Origin: Ideonella sp.
GTDB lineage: Bacteria; Pseudomonadota; Gammaproteobacteria; Burkholderiales; Burkholderiaceae_C
Direction of reading: 5' to 3'
Assembly (NCBI RefSeq): GCF_016702655.1
Contig: NZ_JADJDO010000028.1
Coordinates: 1 to 64,000, forward strand
DNA: 64,000 bases
Each line of letters starts with the position of its first letter. The first letter of the stretch is position 1. Shown piece after piece: positions 52,101 through 61,229 of the stretch. Below the pieces are notes generated by a model that saw nothing but the letters and a program-made list of their open reading frames with translations, was not told the DNA's origin and did not search any database. Made by a program: the position numbers and the translations under genes.

Positions 52101-53281
52101 TGCCGGCCGAGCTCCCGCACCTGCTGCGCCGCCACCTGCCGCACCTCGTCGTCGAGCGCGAGCAGGGCCTCGATCGATGCGGCGCTCCCCGTGTCGGGTA
52201 ACACCGCAGCCAGCACCGAGGCGTTCACGGCATGGATCTGGTCGAAGCGGATCGCGCCGCCGAGGAAGCCCGCGACCGCGACCTCGTTGGCGGCATTGAG
52301 CACCGTCGTGCTGCCGGCCGGCGCGCGCAGCGTCTCCCACGCCAGCCGCAGGCCCGGATAGCGGCCGTGGTCCGGCGCCTCGAAGCTGAGCGCGGCGAGC
52401 GCCGCGAAATCGATCGGCGCCGCGCCCGACTCGATGCGCTCGGGGAACGAAAGGCCGTAGGCGATCGGCACCCGCATGTCGGGCGTGCCGAGCTGGGCGA
52501 GGACGGAATTGTCGCGGCACACGACCATCGAGTGCACGATCTGCTGCGGGTGGATCAGCACCCGCACCTGCTCGGGCTCGAGGTCGAACAGCCAGCGCGC
52601 CTCGATGACCTCGAGCGCCTTGTTCATCATCGTCGCCGAGTCGACCGAGATCTTGCGCCCCATCGCGAAGTTGGGATGGGCGCAAGCCATGTCGGGCGTC
52701 ACATCGCGAAAGCGCGCCGGATCGCAGGTGCGAAACGGCCCGCCCGACGAGGTGAGCAGGATGTGATCGATGCGCCGCGCCCAGGTGCTGCGGTCCTCGG
52801 ACAGGCACTGGAAGATCGCCGAGTGCTCGCTGTCGATCGGCAGCAGCAGTGCCCCGCCCTCGCGCACCGCCTGCATGAAGAGCGCGCCGCCGACGACGAG
52901 GGCCTCCTTGTTGGCCAGCAGCAGGCGCTTGCCCGCGCGTGCGGCGGCCAGGCAGGGCACGAGCCCGGCGGCGCCGACGATGGCGGCCATCACCGCGTCG
53001 ACCTCGGGGTGCGCGGCAACCTCGGCCAGCGCGCCGGCGCCGGCCAGCACATCGGTGCGCAGCCCGGCGCGGGCAAGGTCCCGGGCGAGCATGCGCGCCG
53101 CGCCGGCGTCGGGCAACACGGCGAAGCGCGGATTCCAGGCCAGGCATTGTTCTCGCAGCGTATCGACGCGGCCGTGCGCCGTGAGCGCGAATACCTCGTA
53201 GCGCTCGCGGTGGCGCGCGAGCACGTCGAGCGTGCTGGTACCGATCGAGCCGGTCGAGCCGAGGATGCAGACCCGCATCAT
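52094..53281 (-). CDS. dxr: 1-deoxy-D-xylulose 5-phosphate reductoisomerase
   Basis: A 395-residue MEP-pathway enzyme that converts DXP to methylerythritol phosphate with NADPH. The nucleotide motif LGSTGSIGTSTLDV is near the N-terminus. LLANKEALVVGG, the metal/substrate segment DSEHSAIFQCL and the flexible loop SSGGPFR are present. Two adjacent ATGs (53281, 53278) are possible; the first overlaps the cdsA stop. Together with ispD and ispF at 18 kb this window holds three MEP enzymes. Confidence 0.97.
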   Translation of the reverse strand: MMRVCILGSTGSIGTSTLDVLARHRERYEVFALTAHGRVDTLREQCLAWNPRFAVLPDAGAARMLARDLARAGLRTDVLAGAGALAEVAAHPEVDAVMAAIVGAAGLVPCLAAARAGKRLLLANKEALVVGGALFMQAVREGGALLLPIDSEHSAIFQCLSEDRSTWARRIDHILLTSSGGPFRTCDPARFRDVTPDMACAHPNFAMGRKISVDSATMMNKALEVIEARWLFDLEPEQVRVLIHPQQIVHSMVVCRDNSVLAQLGTPDMRVPIAYGLSFPERIESGAAPIDFAALAALSFEAPDHGRYPGLRLAWETLRAPAGSTTVLNAANEVAVAGFLGGAIRFDQIHAVNASVLAAVLPDTGSAASIEALLALDDEVRQVAAQQVRELGRQC

Positions 53282-54123
53282 GCGGCCAGTCCCACGAGAG
53301 CGAGCGCGATCGGGAACACCGGCAACAGCGCGTCGACCCGATCGAGCACGCCGCCATGGCCGGGCAGCAGGGCGCTGCTGTCCTTGGCGCCCGCGGCGCG
53401 CTTGACGAGCGACTCGACGAGATCGCCAACCACGCTCATCGCACACAGGAAGACGAGCGCCAGCGCAGCAAGCGGCGCACCCAGGCGCGACCAGAGCAGG
53501 CTGTACAGGCTCGTCGAATCCACGCCCGGCCGGGTGTCGATCAGCGTCGCCCAGACAACGGCCAGCAGCAGCACGCCGGCCATGCCGCACCACACGCCCT
53601 CCCAGCTCTTGCCGGGGCTGATCGCGGGCGCGAGCTTGCGCCGGCCGAAGGCGCGCCCGCCAAAGTAGGCTGCGATGTCGGCCATCCAGACCAGGCTCAG
53701 GATCGACAGCAGCAGGTTGATGCCGCCCGCGCGCGCATGCGCGAGCGCCAGCCATGCGAGCGCGAGCGCCAGCACCCCCATGGCCTGGCGCCAAGCGCGC
53801 GAATGCGCGGCCCAGCCCGCCGGGCCGAAACGCAGGGCCCGTGCGCCGCCCAGCACCCACACCAGCGTCGCCAGCCACCACAGCGCGCCCGGTGGCGCCT
53901 CGACCCAGCCCGCGGCCACCGCCGCGCCACACAGCACGAGCACGAGCGCGCCGATGCAGATTGAGCCGCTCCCGGCCAACCCGTTCAGGCGACCCCACTC
54001 CCAGCCGGCAGCGCCGATCATGGCCAGCGTCAGCAGCGCGAAGGGCCACGGCGAGGGGGCGGCCATCGCCGCCAGCAACAGCGCGAGCAGGACGAGGGCC
54101 GTGAGGACCCGCTGCTTGAGCAT
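53278..54123 (-). CDS. cdsA: Phosphatidate cytidylyltransferase
   Basis: A 281-residue inner-membrane enzyme with about eight hydrophobic segments that makes CDP-diacylglycerol, precursor of all phospholipids. The signature SPGKSWEGVWCG and the C-terminal LLPGHGGVLDRVDALL are diagnostic. The ATG at 54123 lies 4 nt after the uppS stop. The longer frame upstream is a shadow of uppS. Confidence 0.96.
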   Translation of the reverse strand: MLKQRVLTALVLLALLLAAMAAPSPWPFALLTLAMIGAAGWEWGRLNGLAGSGSICIGALVLVLCGAAVAAGWVEAPPGALWWLATLVWVLGGARALRFGPAGWAAHSRAWRQAMGVLALALAWLALAHARAGGINLLLSILSLVWMADIAAYFGGRAFGRRKLAPAISPGKSWEGVWCGMAGVLLLAVVWATLIDTRPGVDSTSLYSLLWSRLGAPLAALALVFLCAMSVVGDLVESLVKRAAGAKDSSALLPGHGGVLDRVDALLPVFPIALALVGLAA

Positions 54124-54127
54124 TGCG

Positions 54128-54889
54128 TCAGTCGCCGGCGCCGGCGATCGTCGCGGGCACGCATTCCTTGACTTCGCCGAAGCGCCGGTCGCGCCGGGCA
54201 TAGGCGGCGAGGGCGGCGTCGAGCTCCTTGTCGTCGAAATCGGGCCACAGGCAGTCGCTGAAGAAGAACTCCGAGTACGCCGTCTGCCAGAGCATGAAGT
54301 TGCTGATGCGGATCTCGCCACCGGTGCGGATGAAGAGATCCGGGTCGGGCGCATAGCTCATCGCCATGTGCTCGCCGACGAGCGCTTCGTCGATGCGCTC
54401 CGCCGCTACGCCCTCCTCGACGATGCGCCGACAGGCCTGCACCACATCCCAGCGGCCGCCGTAGTTGAACGCGACCGACAGCGTGATGCGCTTGTTGTGC
54501 GCGGTCAGGCGCTCGGCCTCTTCCCAGGCCGAACGCAGCTTGTCGGAAACCGCGCCCCGGTCGCCGACGATGCGGATGCGCACGCCGTCGCCGGCGAGCT
54601 TGGACAGGTACTTGGAGACCGCCACGAGCACCAGGTTCATCAGCCCCGAGACTTCCTCGGTCGGGCGCTTCCAGTTCTCCGACGAGAAGGCGAAGACGCT
54701 CAAGTACTCGATGCCGCGGTCGGCGCAGGCCTGAACCACGCGCACCAGCGTGTCGACGCCGACCTTGTGGCCGTAGACGCGCGGCATGAAGCGCTTGCGC
54801 GCCCAGCGCCCGTTGCCGTCCATCACGATCGCGACATGGCGCGGCCCGGCCCCGGCGACGCTGTCCTCCCCGCGGTAGGTCTCGATCAT
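54128..54889 (-). CDS. uppS: Undecaprenyl diphosphate synthase
   Basis: A 253-residue cis-prenyltransferase supplying the lipid carrier for peptidoglycan. The pyrophosphate-binding start HVAIVMDGNGRWAR, FAFSSENWKRP, and the C-terminal DLFIRTGGEIRISNFMLWQ-like segment with SEFFFSDCLWPDF are conserved. Position between frr and cdsA is standard. Confidence 0.97.
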   Translation of the reverse strand: MIETYRGEDSVAGAGPRHVAIVMDGNGRWARKRFMPRVYGHKVGVDTLVRVVQACADRGIEYLSVFAFSSENWKRPTEEVSGLMNLVLVAVSKYLSKLAGDGVRIRIVGDRGAVSDKLRSAWEEAERLTAHNKRITLSVAFNYGGRWDVVQACRRIVEEGVAAERIDEALVGEHMAMSYAPDPDLFIRTGGEIRISNFMLWQTAYSEFFFSDCLWPDFDDKELDAALAAYARRDRRFGEVKECVPATIAGAGD

Positions 54890-54928
54890 CGAAGCATGCG
54901 TCCTGGTGGCGGCGTCACGGGTCAGCCC

Positions 54929-55489
54929 TCAGACGGCCATGATCTCCGCTTCCTTGGCCGCGACGAGGCGGTCGATCTCGGCGATCGTGCGGTCGGTCAG
55001 CTTCTGCATCTCGTCGAGCGAGCGGCGCTCCTCGTCTTCGCCGATCTGCTTGTCCTTGAGCAGGCGCTTGGCATGCTCGTTGGCGTCGCGGCGCACGTTG
55101 CGCACCGCGATGCGCGCCTCCTCGCCGGCATGGCGCACGACCTTGGTCAGGTCGCGGCGGCGCTCTTCGGTCAGCGCCGGCATCGGCACGCGCAACAGGT
55201 CGCCCTGCGCGGCCGGGTTCAGGCCGAGGTCGGACTCGCGGATCGCCTTCTCGATCTTCGCGCCCATGCCTTTTTCCCAGGGCTGGACACTGATCGTGCG
55301 CGCGTCGAGCAGCGTCACGTTGGCGACCTGCCCGATCGGCAGCATGGAACCGTAGTAGTCGACATGGACCTGGTCGAGGATGCCGGGGTGTGCGCGCCCG
55401 GTGCGGATCTTGACCAGTTCGGCCTTGAACGTCTCGACCGAGCGCTGCATCTTCTGCTCGGCGGTGGCCTTGATGTCGGCAATGCTCAT
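54929..55489 (-). CDS. frr: Ribosome recycling factor
   Basis: A 186-residue protein that splits post-termination ribosomes with EF-G. The segments KIRTGRAHPGILDQVHVDYYG, then PIGQVANVTLLDARTISVQPWE (both quoted in part), and the helical C-terminus with LLKDKQIGEDEERR are unmistakable. The ATG at 55489 (MSIADIK) is chosen; an upstream in-frame ATG would overlap pyrH. Confidence 0.97.
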   Translation of the reverse strand: MSIADIKATAEQKMQRSVETFKAELVKIRTGRAHPGILDQVHVDYYGSMLPIGQVANVTLLDARTISVQPWEKGMGAKIEKAIRESDLGLNPAAQGDLLRVPMPALTEERRRDLTKVVRHAGEEARIAVRNVRRDANEHAKRLLKDKQIGEDEERRSLDEMQKLTDRTIAEIDRLVAAKEAEIMAV

Positions 55490-55502
55490 GGTTTTTTGTT
55501 CC

Positions 55503-56213
55503 TCAAACATGCACCAAGGTGCCCTCATCCTCGCCCATCACGACGCGCCGCAGCGCGCCGGGCTTGAAGATCGAGAACACCTTGATCGGCAGCTTCTGGT
55601 CGCGGCACAGCGCGAAGGCGGTCGCGTCCATGACCTGCAGCTGGCGCACGATCGCCTCGTCGAAGCTGATCCTCGTGTAGCGCGTCGCGGTCGGGTCCTT
55701 CTTCGGGTCGGCGCTGTAGACGCCGTCGACCTTGGTCGCCTTGAGCACGATCTCGGCGCCGATCTCGGCGCCGCGCAGCGCGGCCGCGGTGTCGGTGGTG
55801 AAGAAGGGGTTGCCGGTACCGGCAGCGAAGACGACGACCTTGCCTTCCTCGAGGTACTGCAGCGCCTTCGGCCGCACGTAGGGCTCGACGACCTGCTCGA
55901 TCGCGATCGCCGACATCACGCGCGCGACCATGCCCTCCTGGCGCATCGTGTCGGCGAGCGCGAGCGAGTTCATCACGGTGGCGAGCATGCCCATGTAGTC
56001 GGCCGTCGCGCGATCCATGCCGACCGAGCCGCCGGCAACACCGCGAAAGATGTTGCCGCCCCCGATGACGACCGCGACCTCGCAGCCGAGCTGCGTCACG
56101 TCCTGCACCTCGCGCACCATGCGCACGATCGTCGCCCGGTTGATGCCGTAGGCGTCGTCGCCCATCAGGGCTTCGCCGGAAAGCTTGAGCAGGATGCGTT
56201 TGTACATCGGCAT
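55503..56213 (-). CDS. pyrH: Uridylate kinase PyrH
   Basis: A 236-residue amino-acid-kinase-fold UMP kinase. YKRILLKLSGEALMGD, VVIGGGNIFRG and the FFTTDTAAALRGAEIGAE stretch are diagnostic. It forms hexamers and makes UDP for nucleotide pools. The start is ATG 56213 (MPMYKR) rather than the longer frame, which has no conserved residues. Confidence 0.97.
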   Translation of the reverse strand: MPMYKRILLKLSGEALMGDDAYGINRATIVRMVREVQDVTQLGCEVAVVIGGGNIFRGVAGGSVGMDRATADYMGMLATVMNSLALADTMRQEGMVARVMSAIAIEQVVEPYVRPKALQYLEEGKVVVFAAGTGNPFFTTDTAAALRGAEIGAEIVLKATKVDGVYSADPKKDPTATRYTRISFDEAIVRQLQVMDATAFALCRDQKLPIKVFSIFKPGALRRVVMGEDEGTLVHV

Positions 56214-56269
56214 GCGGTGGTTTCCTGGTGCGACGGGGATGGGACGCAAGTCTAGCGTCACGCCCCAGC

Positions 56270-57178
56270 TCAGCCGCCCTTGGCCGCCGCCACCTGCGCC
56301 GCGACCTCGGCCGCGAAGTCGTCCTGCTTCCTGGCCAGGCCCTCGCCGACGACGTACAGCGTGAAGCCCTTGAGCGTCGTGCCGGTGGCCTTGAGCATCT
56401 GCTCGACAGTCTGCTTGTCGTTCTTGACGAAGGGCTGCGCGTACAGGCTCACTTCCTTCAGGTACTTCTGCACCGAGCCTTCGATGCGGCGCGCCAGGAT
56501 CTCGGGCGACTGCACCGGCTTGCCCTCGGCGCGCGCCTTGTCGGCGTCCTCGGCGGCCTTCATCGTCGCGACGTTGCGCTCCTTATCGATCAGCTCGGCC
56601 GGCACGTCGGCCGCCGCGAGCGCGACCGGCTTCATCGCCGCGACGTGCATCGCGACGTCCTTGGCCGCGACGTCGTCGCCCTGGTATTCGACGACGACGC
56701 CGATGCGCGTGCCGTGCAGGTAGCTCACGAGCTTGCTGTCGCCGGCAAAGCGCTTGAAGCGCCGGATCGACATGTTCTCGCCGATCTTGCCGATCAGCTC
56801 GGCGCGCCGCGCCTCGACGGCCACGCCGTCGATAGCGAGCGCCGACAATGCCGCCACGTCGGCAGGTGCCTGCTCGGCGATCAAGCGCGCGAGCGCCTTG
56901 CCGAAGGCGAGGAAGTCGTCGTTCCTGGCGACGAAGTCGGTCTCGCAGTTGAGCTCGACCATCGCGCCGGTCGTGCCGGCGATGTGAACCGCGACGATGC
57001 CCTCGGCAGTGATGCGCGCCGAGGCCTTGCTCGCCTTGCTGCCGAGCTTGACGCGCAGCAGTTCCTCGGCCTTGTCCATGTCGCCGCCGGCCTCGGTCAG
57101 GGCCCGCTTGCACTCCATCATCGGCGCATCGGTCTTGGCGCGCAGTTCGCCGACCATGCTTGCAGTGATTGCTGCCAT
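56270..57178 (-). CDS. tsf: Translation elongation factor Ts
   Basis: A 302-residue guanine-nucleotide exchange factor for EF-Tu. The N-terminal UBA-like part contains VGELRAKTDAPMMECKRAL, and the core has VELNCETDFVARNDDF, which reaches the EF-Tu Mg2+ site. The C-terminal QPFVKNDKQTVEQML segment is normal. It follows rpsB with a short hairpin between them. Confidence 0.98.
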   Translation of the reverse strand: MAAITASMVGELRAKTDAPMMECKRALTEAGGDMDKAEELLRVKLGSKASKASARITAEGIVAVHIAGTTGAMVELNCETDFVARNDDFLAFGKALARLIAEQAPADVAALSALAIDGVAVEARRAELIGKIGENMSIRRFKRFAGDSKLVSYLHGTRIGVVVEYQGDDVAAKDVAMHVAAMKPVALAAADVPAELIDKERNVATMKAAEDADKARAEGKPVQSPEILARRIEGSVQKYLKEVSLYAQPFVKNDKQTVEQMLKATGTTLKGFTLYVVGEGLARKQDDFAAEVAAQVAAAKGG

Positions 57179-57220
57179 GTCAGTTCCTCTTCAGTGTTTG
57201 CTGTCCAGCCATCAAGGCGA

Positions 57221-57242
57221 AAGGGGGCCTCGCAGCCCCCTT
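57221..57242 (-). terminator. Attenuator-like hairpin between rpsB and tsf
   Basis: AAGGGGGC-CTCGCA-GCCCCCTT forms a perfect 8-bp stem in the 110-nt gap. Only a short TTT follows on the transcribed strand, so partial termination that lowers tsf relative to rpsB is the likeliest effect. Confidence 0.5.
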
Positions 57243-57288
57243 GCCCGCCGCGCAAACACCCGGCCTGCGCGGCTGTCGGCGCGGCGCC

Positions 57289-58035
57289 TCAGGCGCCTTC
57301 GCTGACCTCGACGAATTCGTCGCCGCCGGCGGCGATCGCCTGCACGACGTCGCTCGTCGCGTTGGCCTTGCCCTCGAGCACCGCGTCGGCAACGGCGCGC
57401 GCGTACAGCGCGACGGCCTTGGACGAGTCGTCGTTGCCCGGGATCACGTAGTCGATGCCGATCGGCGAGTGGTTCGAATCGACGACGCCGATCACCGGGA
57501 TGCCGAGCTTCCTGGCCTCGAGGATCGCGATCTTGTGGTAGCCGACGTCGATCACGAACATCGCGTCGGGCAGCGCCGTCATGTGCTGGATGCCGCCGAT
57601 GTCCTTCTCGAGCTTGGCGAGCTCGCGCTGGAACATCAGCGCTTCCTTCTTGATCCGGATCTCGGTGCCGGCCTCGACCTGCGCCTTCATGTCCTTCAGG
57701 CGCTTGAGCGACCCCTTGACGGTCTTGAAGTTCGTCAGCATGCCGCCCAACCAGCGCTGGTCGACGAAGGGCATGCCACAGCGCTGCGCTTCGAGTGCGA
57801 TCACCTCGCGCGCCTGGCGCTTGGTGCCGATCATCAGGATCGTGCCGCGGCGCGAGGCCAGCTGGCGGATGAACTTCATCGCGTCGTCGAAGAGCGGCTG
57901 CGTCTTCTCGAGGTTGATGATGTGGATCTTGTTGCGATGGCCGTAGATGTACGGGGCCATCTTGGGGTTCCAGAAGCGCGTCTGGTGTCCGAAGTGGACA
58001 CCGGCTTCCAGCATCTCACGCATGCTGACGGTCAT
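57289..58035 (-). CDS. rpsB: 30S ribosomal protein S2
   Basis: A 248-residue ribosomal protein. MREMLEAGVHFGHQTRFWNPKM, HIINLEKTQPLFDDA and PVIGVVDSNHSPIGIDYVIPGNDD (each quoted in part or under 25 residues of family core) identify S2. The start at 58035 (MTVSMREM) is standard. It is the first gene of the long minus-strand cluster, and its upstream region (58036-58207) is shared with a divergent amidase gene. Confidence 0.98.
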   Translation of the reverse strand: MTVSMREMLEAGVHFGHQTRFWNPKMAPYIYGHRNKIHIINLEKTQPLFDDAMKFIRQLASRRGTILMIGTKRQAREVIALEAQRCGMPFVDQRWLGGMLTNFKTVKGSLKRLKDMKAQVEAGTEIRIKKEALMFQRELAKLEKDIGGIQHMTALPDAMFVIDVGYHKIAILEARKLGIPVIGVVDSNHSPIGIDYVIPGNDDSSKAVALYARAVADAVLEGKANATSDVVQAIAAGGDEFVEVSEGA

Positions 58036-58207
58036 GGGAATTCCAGTGAAAAGGTTGGTTCTAGAATCCAGCCTGAATTGCAACTGCTTGTGCCTGTTGC
58101 AACACCTTTCGACGGCCGGGTTCGCGAGTTTGTCGATCCGGGCGCACCTGCCGTGAGCGGGTCACGTCCAGGAGCGTCGAGATAAACCCGCGGAGTATAG
58201 CAGGACC

Positions 58208-59575
58208 ATGCTGCCCGACCCCACCGACCTGCACGCCGCGCGCGCATCGATCGCCACCGGCGGAACGCGCAGCGCAAGCCTGCTCGATGCCGCGCTGGCC
58301 GCCGCCGACGGCCTGGCCGCGCGCCACGTCTTCATCCGCCGCTTCGACCAGGCAGGCGCGCTAGCGGTCGCCGCTGGCGTCGACGCGCAGTCGAAGGCGG
58401 GCGTACCGCCGCCTGCGCTCGCCGGCCTCGCGGTGAGCATCAAGGACCTGTTCGACGTTGCAGGCCAGCTGACGACGGCCGCCTCGCGCGTGCTGCAGGG
58501 CGCCGCGGCGGCACACGCCGACAGCCCTTGCGTGGCGCGCCTGCGCAGCGCCGGCGCGGCGCTCGTGGGCCACACCAACATGACCGAGTTCGCCTACTCG
58601 GGTGTCGGCATCAACCCGCACCACGGCACGCCGGCCAACGCGGCCGCTGCCGCCATCGATGGCGCGCCGCGCATCCCGGGCGGATCGACCTCGGGCGGCG
58701 CGGTCTCGGTCGCGATCGGCGCGGCCTGGGCGGCGCTCGGGTCCGACACCGGCGGGTCGATCCGCATCCCGGCCGCGCTGCACGGCCTCGTGGGCTTCAA
58801 GTCGACCGCGCGCCTGGTGCCGACCGAGGGCGCGATCCCGCTCTCGCCAACGCTCGACACCGCCTGCGCGATCACGCGTTCGGTGCGCGACGCGGTGCTC
58901 GTGCACGAGATCCTCGCCGCGCGCACGGTGGTGCTCGCCGGGCGGCCCCTGCGCGCGCTGCGGCTGGCCGTGCCGACGACGGTCTTCCTCGACGCGCTCG
59001 AAGCGCCGGTCGGGGCGAACTTCGAGCGCGCGCTCGCCACGCTGCGCGCCGCCGGCGCAGTGATCGACCAGATCGCGCTGCCCGAGATTGCAGGGCTCGC
59101 CGGGCTGCAGGCCGCAGGCGGCTTTGCCGGCATGGAGGCCTGGGCCTGGCACCGTAGGCTGCTCGCCGAGCACGAGGCCTGGTACGACCCGCGCGTCGCG
59201 CTGCGCATCCGGCGCGGCGCAACCGCGAGCGCGGCCGACTACCTCGACTTGTGCCGTGCGCGCAGCGCGTGGATCGCTGCGATGAGCGTGCGCCTGCGCG
59301 GCTTCGATGCCCTGCTCTCGCCCACCGTGCCGATCGTCGCGCCACCGATCGCGCCATTGGTCGAGAGCGACGCGCTGTTCCAGGCCACGAACGCGCTGCT
59401 GCTGCGCAACCCATCGGTTGTCAACCAGCTCGACGGTTGCGCGCTCTCGCTACCTTGCCAAGCGCCGGGCGAGATGCCGGTCGGGCTGATGATCTGGGGC
59501 CTGGCGCTCGCCGACGACACCGTACTGGACGCGGCGCTCGCGATCGAGGCCGCGCTGGCTCCTCACGGGCCCTGA
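58208..59575 (+). CDS. Amidase signature family enzyme
   Basis: A 455-residue amidase of the GatA-like signature family. The Ser-cisSer-Lys triad is K79 (AVSIKDLFDV), S160 (PGGSTSGG) and S184 (GSDTGGSIRIPAA). It is shorter than GatA and lacks gatC/gatB neighbours, so a catabolic amidase is more likely than amidotransferase. The substrate is unknown. It is followed after 5 nt by a D-amino-acid dehydrogenase-like gene, hinting at joint use of an amide- or amino-acid-type nitrogen source. Confidence 0.9.
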   Translation: MLPDPTDLHAARASIATGGTRSASLLDAALAAADGLAARHVFIRRFDQAGALAVAAGVDAQSKAGVPPPALAGLAVSIKDLFDVAGQLTTAASRVLQGAAAAHADSPCVARLRSAGAALVGHTNMTEFAYSGVGINPHHGTPANAAAAAIDGAPRIPGGSTSGGAVSVAIGAAWAALGSDTGGSIRIPAALHGLVGFKSTARLVPTEGAIPLSPTLDTACAITRSVRDAVLVHEILAARTVVLAGRPLRALRLAVPTTVFLDALEAPVGANFERALATLRAAGAVIDQIALPEIAGLAGLQAAGGFAGMEAWAWHRRLLAEHEAWYDPRVALRIRRGATASAADYLDLCRARSAWIAAMSVRLRGFDALLSPTVPIVAPPIAPLVESDALFQATNALLLRNPSVVNQLDGCALSLPCQAPGEMPVGLMIWGLALADDTVLDAALAIEAALAPHGP

Positions 59576-59580
59576 CGGCG

Positions 59581-60921
59581 ATGCGCATCGCCGTCGTCGG
59601 CGCCGGCATCGTCGGCGTCACCACTGCCTGGGAACTCGCCGCCGATGGCCACGAGGTCACGGTCTTCGAGCGCCACGGCAGCGCCGCCGCCGAGACGAGC
59701 TTCGCCAATGCAGGCATCGTCGCGCCCGGCTACGTCACGCCCTGGGCCGCGCCGGGCATGACGGCCAAGGTGCTTGGGCATCTGCTGGCTGCGCATGCGC
59801 CGGTGCGCGTGAGCCCGCGCCTGAGCGCCGCCGCGCTGCCCTGGCTGTGGCGCTGGTGGCGCGCCTGCAGCGCGCGCACGTACCAGGCCAACCGCACGCG
59901 CATGCAGCGCCTGGCGCTGTTCAGCCGCGACCGGCTGCATGCGATCACGCGCGAGCTCGGGCTCGAGTACGAGCGCAGCGAGGGCGTCCTCGTGCTGCTG
60001 CGCCGGCCCAGGGATCTGGCCGCCGCACAGCCCGGGCTTGCGCTGCTGGGCGAACTCGGCGTCGCGTACGAATTGCTCGACAGCGCAGGCTGCCGGCGCG
60101 TCGAGCCGGGGCTGAACGCCGACACGCCGCTGCAGGCCGGCATCCACCTGCCGCGCGACGAGGTCGCCAACTGCCGCCAGTTCGCGCTGCTGATGCGCGC
60201 CCGGGCCGAGCGCCTCGGCGCGCGCTTTCGCTTCCACACCCCGGTGCACGCCATCCGCCCCGGCCGCGCGCCGGTGCTCTCGCACCAGCACCTGCCGCCC
60301 GAGGAGCCGAGCATCGCGGGCCGCGCCGATCCGGCGCGCGACGACCCCGACACCGTGCCGATGACCGGGGCACCGGTCGAGGAAGTCTTCGATGGCGTCG
60401 TGCTATGTGCCGCGCTCGGCGCGCCCGCGCTGCTGCGCCCGCTCGGCCTGCGCCTGCCGCTGCTCGCGGTGCACGGCTACTCGGTCACCGCGCCGCTGCG
60501 CCACCTCGAGCAGTTTCCCGACCTCGGCCCGCGCTCGGGGCTGATGGACGAGCGCTACAAGGTCGCGATCACGCGCCTCGGCAACCGGGTCCGCGTTGCC
60601 GGCAGCGCCGAGATCGGCGGCTCGCTCGCGGCGCACAACCCAGGCGCGATCGCCACGCTGTACAAGGTGCTGGCCGACTGGTTTCCCGGCGCCGCGCGCC
60701 TGAACCAGGCCCAGCCCTGGAAAGGCGCGCGGCCGATGCTGCCCGACGGCCCGCCCGTGCTGGGCGCGAGCGGCATCGCGGGCGTATGGCTCAACCTCGG
60801 CCACGGTTCGAGCGGCTGGGCCCTGGCCTGCGGCTCTGCGCGCGTGCTCGCCGATGCGATTGCAGGGCACGAGCCGGCGATCGACATCGAAGGCCTGGAC
60901 GTCGCGCGCTTGCGCTGCTGA
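59581..60921 (+). CDS. dadA: D-amino-acid dehydrogenase small subunit-like oxidoreductase
   Basis: A 446-residue FAD enzyme of the DAO family. The dinucleotide-binding motif VVGAGIVGVTTAWELAADGH is at the N-terminus, followed by SFANAGIVAPGYVTPWAAPGM, typical for DadA. The C-terminal GARPMLPDGPPVLGAS and NLGHGSSGWALACGSARVLAD segments support it. DadA oxidises D-amino acids and passes electrons to the respiratory chain at the inner membrane. It has an extra loop of about 25 residues (QHLPPEEPSIAGRADPARDD). No dadX racemase is adjacent. Confidence 0.9.
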   Translation: MRIAVVGAGIVGVTTAWELAADGHEVTVFERHGSAAAETSFANAGIVAPGYVTPWAAPGMTAKVLGHLLAAHAPVRVSPRLSAAALPWLWRWWRACSARTYQANRTRMQRLALFSRDRLHAITRELGLEYERSEGVLVLLRRPRDLAAAQPGLALLGELGVAYELLDSAGCRRVEPGLNADTPLQAGIHLPRDEVANCRQFALLMRARAERLGARFRFHTPVHAIRPGRAPVLSHQHLPPEEPSIAGRADPARDDPDTVPMTGAPVEEVFDGVVLCAALGAPALLRPLGLRLPLLAVHGYSVTAPLRHLEQFPDLGPRSGLMDERYKVAITRLGNRVRVAGSAEIGGSLAAHNPGAIATLYKVLADWFPGAARLNQAQPWKGARPMLPDGPPVLGASGIAGVWLNLGHGSSGWALACGSARVLADAIAGHEPAIDIEGLDVARLRC

Positions 60922-61229
60922 AGTGAAGCTGACAACCCCCGGCCGCCGAGCGGCCGCCCCCCGCGGGGGCTCCGAACCCGACCGGGAAACCCGGATCGGG
61001 TTCGGCCCGCTCCGGCTCCGCCGCGCTCCCCTGGTCGCCTACGGCGACCGGTCCCCTGCCGGGGACGAAGGTACATGTTTCATGCGTCGCGGGTTACGCG
61101 ATGCGCGGTGGAGCAACTGAAATGGAGCCCCCGAGCTCGCGTTCGCTCGCTTCCCCCCAAGGGGGCGCTCAGTGGCTTCGGGCGGCCGGGCGCCACTGAG
61201 GCGTTCCTGCACAATCGACGCCGCCCATC
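60922..61229. repeat. Intergenic stretch with palindromic repeats
   Basis: No gene is seen in these 308 nt. They hold CCGAACCCGACCGGG paired with CCCGGATCGGGTTCGG across AAA (60972-61005), a GGTCGCC-TAC-GGCGACC hairpin near 61033-61049, and GGGGG/CCCCC and GCGCTCAGTGG/CCACTGAG pairings further on. They look like dispersed GC-rich repeat elements rather than a regulated promoter. Confidence 0.6.
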